Shown: piece after piece, positions 56,301 through 64,000 of the stretch
Numbering within the stretch: the first letter of the stretch is position 1
How the letters are laid out: each line of letters opens with the position of its first letter
Assembly (NCBI GenBank): GCA_033725935.1
Contig: MU867076.1
Span: 310,001-374,000 of the forward strand
Direction of reading: 5' to 3'
From: Cladorrhinum sp. PSN259
Taxonomy: Eukaryota; Ascomycota; Sordariomycetes; Sordariales; Podosporaceae
DNA: 64,000 bases
Notes under the pieces: generated by a model
Databases searched by the model: none
Told to the model about the DNA's origin: nothing
What the model saw: the letters and a program-made list of their open reading frames with translations, nothing else
Position numbers and translations under genes: made by a program

Positions 56301-59300
56301 CGTCAAGCCGAGAAGTGCCGCAAAGGAACCCCCAGTCAGGCGCGGGTGGGCACCATCATGATTCTCGTCTGCAGCGAGACGCAAGAGGATGGCCCATGCA
56401 ACCTTGACACCCGGGCACTCTTCTTTTTCATCGTGGTGTTCATGTTTGTCTCCGTGGTGGTGCTCGCCGTGCGACGTGGTATGCACCTCTTTAAACTTCC
56501 TCCCACATGCACAACCTCCTTCCTCGTCTCTGTTACTATTGTCTTCTGTCGCGGCGACGACAGCCCCGTGCAGAAACCTCGCGACAAACCGACACCGCTT
56601 GACGAACTTCGCCACCTGGGTCTGGAAGAAGCGGAACCTAGTCTCAGCATCACGTTCTCGAACCAGCGTCTCGAGCGCTTGCTCAAAGTTGTCAAAGAGC
56701 AGCCCGAACGGCGCGAGCGCGTTGCGTGGAGCTGCATACAGCTGTCGAATCGCCGCGGCCTCGGAGCCGTTGAGCTGCCTCAGCTCGCGAAGGGCTCTGA
56801 TTACGTCCTCGTTTCGCAGCGGCAGCGCGGTCCACAGCGTCATTGTCACGGGCTTAGGGACGCCGCTCGGGGGCGGGATACGGGCGGTAACCGTAGCAGC
56901 ATCGGCGACTGCTGTATTCGTTGAACGAGGGGCGGGCCGTGGGGTCGTGTCAAGATGGAAAGGCGTGCAGTCTTCGCGCTGCTGCAGCCACATCTGCCGC
57001 GACGTCTGCGAGGAAAGAATAGGCGCCTCGAAACGGCGGCGGTTGGACGAGATAGACCCGTGGCCATGTCTTTCCAACATCTCGGGGAAAAAGTGTTCGG
57101 CGAGGAAACGGAGCGGTCCAATCTTTTCTTCGCTGTTGCCATTGTTGTTCAAGTTGCCGTCGCCGCCGCCGCCGTCTTGAGGAGAATCATCCGAGTAGCC
57201 CATCTCGTGCAAGATCGACTCTATGCGTGCCCAAGACCACTTTCTCGCCTCTTCATCCGTGACTTCAATGTCTAGGAGGCCCTGGCGAAGCGACCACAGC
57301 CCATGGACCCGGTCATCCTCGGGCACGTTGAGAGGGTTGTCGAGCGACTCGTCCGCCTCTGTGAATGGGAACGGATCGTCGCCGCGGATGTGGTCTCGCG
57401 TCGTGAAGAGGAACATTATCTCGCCCGGCGTGAAGTTCGACGCATACAGCTTTGACAGGATCTCGGCGAACCGGATTGTGCACGTGGGCTTCGCGTTCCA
57501 CGGGACAGACGGCTCGAATCCAGCCAGCGCCGCCAGGTCGTCCAGGTTGGAGGGGAGAATCTTGCGCCACGACGCCGGCCGTCTGCGGCAGCCGAACCTC
57601 GAGATGCTGTATCTCTCCACACCGTCTAGCAGTTCGTCGACCGCCCAGCGGTATCTGTCTGTGCCGCGTGCGGAACTTGACCATAGCGCTAGGAGCTCGG
57701 TGCGCTCATCGCCCAGGTCGCCCGACGACGGCAGTGGCTTCGTGGCCGCCCCAGCGACGCGCGTCCAGGGCAGGCACCACTCCTCCTTGAGCATCAGGAG
57801 GGAGGCCAGTTGTGTCAGGAACTGGTCGTTGATGTCAACGTTCTTTGTTGGCTGAATGCGAAAGAGGCCCAAGACGACGCAGACGTCGGCAAGAACTTTG
57901 GCAGACAGCTTTCTGGTCGTGGGCGAACACCTCAGTCGCAGGCGCTTCCAGAGCCGGGCGAAAATAATCAGCCTAAGCAAGTCTCCGAGAAACGTCTCGC
58001 GAGAGAACCTGGCAGAGATTTTGTTAGGGCAGTACGGTAGACGCGGTGGGAACGAAGTTGCTGATATCTCGTCGTCCATGTCTGGCGCGAACGGCACCAT
58101 CCCGCTGCCGTGGAGCTCCAGGAACTCGCAGTACGACACGCCCAGGAGATCGAGGAGATGCGGCACGGGAATGACTTCTCGCCCGGGGTGCAGTAGGATT
58201 CTGCGCTCGACGCCAAGGCTCACGAGAGCTTCCATGTCATCAGAAGGCAGCCCGAGACTCGCTTCCTCGGGCGAGATGCAGATGCTCTCGAGGGCAATAT
58301 CATGGCGCATGGGCAGCCGCCACAACGTCTTCTCAAACGATGGAGGCTCGCTAAAACTATCTCCGAGTTGGGGCAGCTCGGTGATGTCCCTGTGGAAAGT
58401 GCGCATGGTCTCGAAGCGCGTGGTGCCCAGGGCTTTGAGGTAGGTGCGGCTGATGTCGTGCCCCTGCGAGTACGGGAGACACGGCTTGCCTACCTCGGAC
58501 TTAAGCCTGCTGAAGATGCTCGACCCGGAGGCGGGCGGCAACAGGCTCGGCGTTGAGTGCTGGGGCATCGCTCGCAACAGATCAGTTGCCGTTAGACCGG
58601 GAGCTACCTCCAGTTTGTCGGTATCGCTGAGCTTGAGATCGACCAGCCCCTTGTCTATAGTGTTGTGCATGGGCCCCTGGTACACTTTGTCGGCAATTCC
58701 CAGTGCAAAGGCCTCGAGGTTCTCGTTTACAATGTCGACCGTGGGCAGGGGCAAGGCAAGGTTTGGAGCGGTCACGAGGAGACTGCCAAAGTCGCCCCGC
58801 TGGGATTTTAGGGCCGTTCGTAGCGTCTCCGTGCCATCGGAAAACGCCAACGCGTCGAAGAGGTATGCCATGGGCCCCAATGGGGACAGATGGCAGGGGG
58901 CCACGCAGTCGACCAGGTCGCCGTCATTGACCGGGCGAAAAGAGCTCCCCGGGCCGGGTCTGGTGTCCGCCTTCCCCTTTAGCGGCTCCTTGCTAGCGAG
59001 AGCGTAGATATCGAGGGCTTTGTCGTAAGCTACTGTTCCTGCAAGAGCGTCTCTAAAAGAGTCTTGTGGTATGTCGAGGACCTTGGCAGCAGTGGTGAGG
59101 CCCCTGGCGTGCAGCGCTTCCATGTATAGGAAGCGCATCTTCGGGGCCAGGGAATCTAAAAATGAACCGGACGATTAGTCCGGATAACTTGACATGGTCA
59201 CATATCTTGTCTCACGTACCTCCTAGCATCGTCAAGTGGTACAGCGTCCATAATTCTTGGACTGCGCTGACGAGGAACTGGGCAACGTGGATTCGACCAC

Positions 59301-61305
59301 CGGCGAGTCCTAGGGCGGCGTCATAAATTGCCTTTTCAGTTTCTTCCTTGAAGGGGTCATATGTAGCCGACAAGGAGAAGTCCTTGTACGTAGCCAAGAA
59401 TTGGACCAAAATCTCTCCCTCAAAGACAGAGGAGTCTAGAGCTGGGATCTTGGATGTCGGCTTGGGCGGCTTCTCGAGAATCGTGGGGGCAACAAAGAGG
59501 ACCTTCGCAACGTCCATGGCGAAGGCATGCACCCGGGTGGCGAGGTCGCCCAAGATGTACTTGCGGGGAAGCAGATTCTGGTGTTCATGCTTTTCGAAGA
59601 AGGCCAGCCACGTCTTCTCGTCGACCTTCACCAGGTCCGCAACGGTCTTGGAGGCGGCCCCGTCTGGTGTCGTCAACTCGTTCAGGATGGTGGAGATGAG
59701 CAGTTCTCTATTGGGCGCAATGATCTCGAGAATGGCGCAGAGATAGTCCGTGGTAGTGAACTGATACTCCCAGAAATCTTCGCGCATCTTGTCGTCGGTT
59801 CCGGCGTACTTGAGCCACTCCACGACAAAGCTCTGGAGGCCGGTGTTTCTAGCTGGCTGGGCCATCTCGGCGGTGGTTGCCACTGAAGGCTGCAGGGCGG
59901 CAATACGCCTCACCGCTTGGAACTGGTTGATATTTACGTTGCCGCTCACTTTGAGCGTGGTCGTGGCCGAGACAATACCCGTGTTGGCGTCAGGGGCATT
60001 GATTACGCCGTCGTCAATGGCTTGCCGCATCAAACCCTCGATTACGTCTGGAGGGCTGGTGACCAGCACCCGGATGCGGCTCGTAAAGTCCTGGGTCAGG
60101 GCGTACGACGTGGTTAGGGCGTAGAAGAACTGTGCCGGGACAACAAAAGCTGGGTCCAGGGTCACGGGGTTGGTGCCTGGCGTATCGATACGGCCCGAGA
60201 GGATGATTTTGGGGGCGCTTGCGGACATGTGCGAGACCGAGGCGTCGACGGGGATCTCCAAAACAGCCTTCTCGCCGCGCCTGATGGTCCACAGCTCAGC
60301 CTGGACAGCTGTGACCAGATTGAAGACGTGGTTCACCAGCTGCAGGGCGTCTGAGCCACGCAACGCGTGGTACGAGTTTCTCTCGCCCATAAACTTTTGT
60401 CTCGCGCGCTCATGGCTGTCGAGGGTGTCTGAAGGGGGGCCACCGGGGTCGGTGAAGAGATCCTCGAGGACGGTGCCCGTGTAGTTCGGGTCCTTGTCGT
60501 TTACAGTTGGCGGCGCCCGAGGCGGCGGGTCGATGGACCGGTTGTAGATTAGCTCCGATGCAATGTGCCGGGCTTGGGCTGCTGTCAGGAACGCCGGGAT
60601 GCCTGTGGGGTACGGCGCCATGAGCTCGATGGAGGGCACGCCCGCGACCTTGTCCTGGTCAAGCACTTTGTTGATGGCATCGCGGAGGTCGTCAAAGTTT
60701 GGGGGGCGGCCGTCCTGGCTATGGGGCGGCGCGCTGCCAGACATGGTGCCCTGGGGCGGCACCTGCAGAGTGAGGTAGACATCGGTATCGGCCCGGATAT
60801 AAGTGAATTGCTCGGTGCTGCTCACGGATCCCGGGTCCAGCTTCGCCGTCCGGATATTGAATTCGACAACTGGGTCGACGACGAAGGCGTCGAGACTTGC
60901 ACCGCCGCTCGCTTGCGTGAGCTCTACCCTGACATCGAATGAGGTTTCAGTTGGATATTCCTTGCCTTCACCTAGTTGGGCAGGGTCGACAATGATCACA
61001 GCTGTGGCTACTGAGAGGGCGGCGCGCGTATTGGGACGCCAATGCTGAATGAGGCTATCTTTGAACCGCCGGGGGTTCTCGAGGAGAACCAGCGGGGGAA
61101 TTACATCTTGCGGGTCCTGGATACTAGGAAGATCGGCGAGGCCAGATGCGGCGCCCAACTTCCTGTCAGCACCTGGACGGACGCTCTTGTCATAAGCGGT
61201 GACAACAACATCCTCCAGGGTTGCCCGGAATGCCGCTGAGGACACGGCCGCGCTTGGGATGATTCGGACAAGAATCAGAGTCGACTCGGTCATTTTGAGA
61301 TGCAC
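50376..61305 (-). CDS. TcA-type toxin-complex subunit (pore-forming, receptor-binding), intron-containing
   Basis: Two exons, 61305-59220 and 59155-50376, flank a 64-nt intron (GTACGT...TTTAG) and give about 3,621 residues. The start can be the Met at 61305 or 61293. Visible regions by residue: 1-700, an N-terminal part without clear bacterial match at first and helical repeats later; about 780-850, LSPLGPMAYLFDALAF and LPTVDIVNENLE, the VRP1-like N-terminal block of TcA; about 1700-1880, a PA14-like beta domain (VIWSGSLLIEADGHYHF); about 2090-2280, the ABC_toxin_N region (LLLDVDAG...VHRFMQRLLLG); about 2866-3230, helical pore and TcB-binding domain ending in EWLFDLDYPGHYMRRI. In bacteria TcA pentamers bind cells and inject cargo supplied by TcB/TcC. 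Host target here is unknown. Bacterial TcA is about 2,500 residues, so this one is clearly longer. Identification rests on recognised motifs and order. Confidence 0.88.
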
Positions 61306-62590
61306 TCTGGCACGAACTGCTACCGAGAAATAAATTGTGAGTAAAAAAGTAGATGTGTTGGACTTGAGACTCCCGGCCAGAATGTGAGGAGAGTCTTTGG
61401 TCGGGCTTCGGGTGTTTTTGGGAGTAGCCCTTTTCAGCCATAATGTGCCATGCTGCGGCTGATGGATGTCTGCCTACTATGGTGGTATGGTTTGGAGACT
61501 GTCCAAAAAGTCGATTCGGCCCACTATTCTAATTGGTTCACACCATACCGTGGGTCTTTTGGGGCTCAAATCGAAGAGACATTGTCCTTGCACTAAAATG
61601 TTGCAAAAATAACTACGCCTATTTGAAATAAACACAATGAAATTACAATGGTTAATTGATTGATTGAAAAGATTGACTTTTATTTTTTCCCCAAGAAAAA
61701 ACTCTTTTGCCCAAAAGAACTTTATTTATTTATTTTAATTTTTTTTTTCGAAATGATTCTCTTTTTTTTTGGACGAGAAATTTGTTTTTGAAGGGAGGGT
61801 TGGGGTTGGACTTGTAATTCTTCTATAAGAAATTCTATTTATCTTTTAAGATTTAAGGCTCTTATAATTCCCTTATTATAAAGGACTTCCTGGAATGCAC
61901 CAGATCTGTCAATTGCATTTATTTTGCTGCTAAAATGGATGTGGTGTTGATGCGATTGAAAGACGCAGTGCATGGTGGTGTGGATGTATTGGTGCGGTCG
62001 GGGTGGTAAACTTACTTTTAGACAGTCTCTTAACCATACCACCATACCCACGTCCAATCCGAACGCTGGCATTAACTTTTGTTGAGTGGTTCGTCCTATA
62101 GCAATCGCAGGACCCCCTCCCATTGGCACTGTGGCTGGCGCCCGCCATAAGCTATTGGCCAGAACTTCATGATCGTCGCATGATCCGAGTCTGGGCGCGA
62201 GCCCAATGTCCGATCACTCACCTTATCGTTTATAGTTTGTCGCGGCATTGTGAGGGCTTCCGCGACGGCCTTCATATCGCCATTTGTCGCCTGCGCAGAC
62301 ACTTCAGTGCGTTAGGACTTGGTGATGTGCAATGCGCGAAGTTGAATCTCAATATAGACACCCCCTTCAGTAGGTTATCTCTGGGAGGCATTACCTACCT
62401 TGTGTTAGATATACTGCTATTGCATAAGTGCAAGAGTGGCGACGCTTTTGGCAGATTGGTGCAGTGGTATTCTGCGACAGACAATCTGACACCCTGAATC
62501 CCCTCTCTGTCCCGGCCGCCAGAGCCTCAATTGCGGCAAGCACCGGACCTTCTAGCCTCAGCTTTTCAAGTCACAATTGTGTCCCCGGCA
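61306..62590. promoter_or_regulatory. divergent intergenic region between TcA and TcB genes
   Basis: A 1,285-nt gap that must hold both promoters. It has a T-rich low-complexity part and one small minus frame (62302-62096, MSAQATNGDMKAVAEAL) with a GTGAGT donor after 27 codons. This frame might be an exon of a small gene but no complete model could be built. Confidence 0.5.
61679..61772. repeat. T-rich low-complexity tract
   Basis: Runs of 6-10 T separated by short mixed sequence, within the divergent Tc intergenic region. Similar poly(dT) tracts exclude nucleosomes in fungal promoters, which would suit a shared promoter; this is inference. Confidence 0.7.
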
Positions 62591-64000
62591 ATGTTTGGGC
62601 CAGCCAAACAAACCCCATGGCAGCGGGGAGCAGGCGCCCCCCCAGCAGGGCACCAGCAAGGGGCCGCTCTCCAGCAGCCCAACGCATCGCAATCGCAAAG
62701 CGCATCCGTGTCGGCCAACGACATGAGCAACAATGGCAATGGCAACAAAGCGTCGGCGCCCATGGGCAACTCGCCCTTCTCCCTCCCGTCCATCACGCTG
62801 CCAAAGGCAGGCGGGTCTGTGGGCGGCATGGGCGAGAAGTTTGCCGTCAACGCCGCGACGGGGACGGCGAGCATCACGATCCCCGTCGCGACAAGTCCTG
62901 GTCGAAATGGAAACGGCGTGCAGCTCGCCTTGTCGTACGACTCGGGCGCGGGCAACGGGCCGTTTGGCATGGGCTGGTCGCTCTCGACTCCCTCTATCCG
63001 CAGAAAAACGGACAAGGGAATTCCGCGCTATGTCGATGCCCGCGATATGCACGACTCCGAGTCAGACGTGTTCCTCGCGGCGGGCGCAGAGGACCTGGTG
63101 CCTGTGCTGGAGTGGAGCGAGGAGCGCGGCGGGTTTGCCAGTGACAGGCGCAGCATGGGCCTGCGCTGTGAGGGAGACCGCAGGTTCCACGTCTTCGCCT
63201 ACCGGCCCCGCATCGAGGGCAGCTTCCAGCGCATTCTGCGCATTGCAGACGCTGCCACCGGCGAAACGCACTGCTGGGAAGTCACTGCACCCGACAACTC
63301 GACCACTGTTTTTGGCGACTCGGACAACTGCCGCATCAGCGACCCCAGCAACCCCAAACACGTCTTTGAATGGCTGCCCTCGAGCACGTTCGACGAGAGG
63401 GGCAACTTCATTCTGTTCACGTACAAGAAAGAAGACTCAGCGGGCGTGGCGACAGATGCGCCCCACGAAGCGCACCGCAAGGATAAATCACGGACCGCCC
63501 ATCGCTACCTCAAGTCCATCAAGTACGGCAATACGGTCTCGCGCGTCGGCCCGCAGTTTGTGAAGAGCGGCACCGACTGGCTGTTCGAGGTCGTCTTCGA
63601 CTATGGCGAGCACCACGACGCGGTGCCTCTGTCCACAGAGTGCCGCCCCTGGCCCTGTCGTGCTGACCCCTTCTCGTCGTACCGTGCTGGATTCGAGACC
63701 AGACAGTACCGCCTCTGTCGTCGCGTCCTCATGTTCCATCATTTTCCCGACGAGCCTGCCATTGGCCGTGACTGTCTTGTTGCTTCGCTTGAGCCTTGTT
63801 ACCGGGCGGTGGGCGCCAACAAGAAGACGGGCTTGGCCATCACCACCGTCCTCGAGTCCATCGGCCATCTGGCTTGGCGGCGTCGCGCTGATGGGGGCTA
63901 CGACAAGGGCGGGCTGCCGCCCCTCGAGTTTACCTACTCAGAGGCAGCGCCCGCCAAGGTCCCAGCAGAGCTGGATAGCCATTTCCTGGCCAATCTGCCC
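62591..64000 (+). CDS. TcB-type (SpvB-domain) toxin-complex subunit, 5' part
   Basis: 470 codons are visible; the gene continues past the window end. The start ATG at 62591 begins a Gln/Ala/Ser-rich leader of about 65 residues. From residue 67 the SpvB domain follows: LPSITLPKAGGSVGGMGEKF, the strand SITIPVATSPGR, and LSYDSGAGNGPFGMGWSLS with the nearby RRKTDKGIPRY. These are hallmark stretches of TcB/SpvB proteins. Later parts read TFDERGNFILFTY and HRYLKSIKYGN, as in the beta-propeller entry of TcB. In bacteria TcB and TcC form a hollow shell that holds the cargo enzyme and docks on TcA. No intron is seen so far. Whether a TcC/Rhs part is fused or encoded next cannot be known from this window. 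Confidence 0.9.
   Translation, partial: MFGPAKQTPWQRGAGAPPAGHQQGAALQQPNASQSQSASVSANDMSNNGNGNKASAPMGNSPFSLPSITLPKAGGSVGGMGEKFAVNAATGTASITIPVATSPGRNGNGVQLALSYDSGAGNGPFGMGWSLSTPSIRRKTDKGIPRYVDARDMHDSESDVFLAAGAEDLVPVLEWSEERGGFASDRRSMGLRCEGDRRFHVFAYRPRIEGSFQRILRIADAATGETHCWEVTAPDNSTTVFGDSDNCRISDPSNPKHVFEWLPSSTFDERGNFILFTYKKEDSAGVATDAPHEAHRKDKSRTAHRYLKSIKYGNTVSRVGPQFVKSGTDWLFEVVFDYGEHHDAVPLSTECRPWPCRADPFSSYRAGFETRQYRLCRRVLMFHHFPDEPAIGRDCLVASLEPCYRAVGANKKTGLAITTVLESIGHLAWRRRADGGYDKGGLPPLEFTYSEAAPAKVPAELDSHFLANLP

Noticed and set aside
55443..56924. 493-codon plus-strand frame opposite the TcA middle region
   Set aside because: Antisense shadow of the PA14-like domain and the region before it; low-complexity Val/Arg composition and no motif.
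1..64000. secondary-metabolite cluster around the LaeA-like gene, P450 and regulators
   Set aside because: No polyketide synthase, peptide synthetase, terpene cyclase or similar backbone enzyme lies in the window, and the genes are spaced among unrelated ones.

Overview
The window is nuclear DNA from a filamentous ascomycete (Pezizomycotina, most likely a Sordariomycete). The genes are monocistronic and carry short spliceosomal introns of about 50-125 nt with GTRNGT donors and YAG acceptors. Families typical of these fungi are present: Zn2Cys6 regulators, a LaeA-type methyltransferase, a microsomal P450, NmrA-like and DUF1996 proteins, and a GPI-type wall protein. A single dispersed 5S rRNA gene sits alone between protein genes, as is usual in this group. 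All identifications come from reading the sequence; no database search was possible.

Layout. 0-9 kb: 5' part of a ketopantoate reductase, an MFS transporter, a LaeA-like methyltransferase, a coiled-coil protein, and an iron-containing alcohol dehydrogenase/maleylacetate reductase broken by a one-base frameshift. 10-21.5 kb: a Zn2Cys6 regulator, a Rieske/AIF-type flavoprotein, a P450, a second zinc-cluster regulator with an internal DNA-binding domain, and a TauD-type dioxygenase. 21.5-31 kb: sparse, holding a 1,205-residue glycine-rich collagen-like protein and a small mitochondrial-looking protein. 31-50 kb: a third Zn2Cys6 regulator, a small aegerolysin-like protein resembling the 14-kDa bacterial insecticidal (Gpp34-type) proteins, several unknown proteins, an NmrA-like protein, the 5S rRNA gene, a zinc alcohol dehydrogenase whose 3' end is tandemly duplicated, a DUF1996 secreted protein, a GPI-anchored protein and a frameshifted F-box gene.

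50-64 kb is the striking part: a eukaryotic Tc (toxin complex) locus. On the minus strand one gene of about 10.9 kb with a single 64-nt intron encodes a TcA-type pore-forming subunit of about 3,620 residues. On the plus strand, divergent across about 1.3 kb, lies the 5' end of a TcB (SpvB-type) subunit that runs off the window. In bacteria these subunits assemble into an injection machine that delivers a TcC-derived enzyme into host cells. Here the genes have an intron, fungal-style spacing and opposite orientation, which suggests old horizontal transfer from bacteria followed by adaptation. Whether a TcC-like cargo follows or is fused to TcB cannot be seen. No functional link between the Tc genes and the other genes of the window is visible, apart from the aegerolysin-like gene about 16 kb from the Tc locus, which also belongs to a family with insecticidal members.
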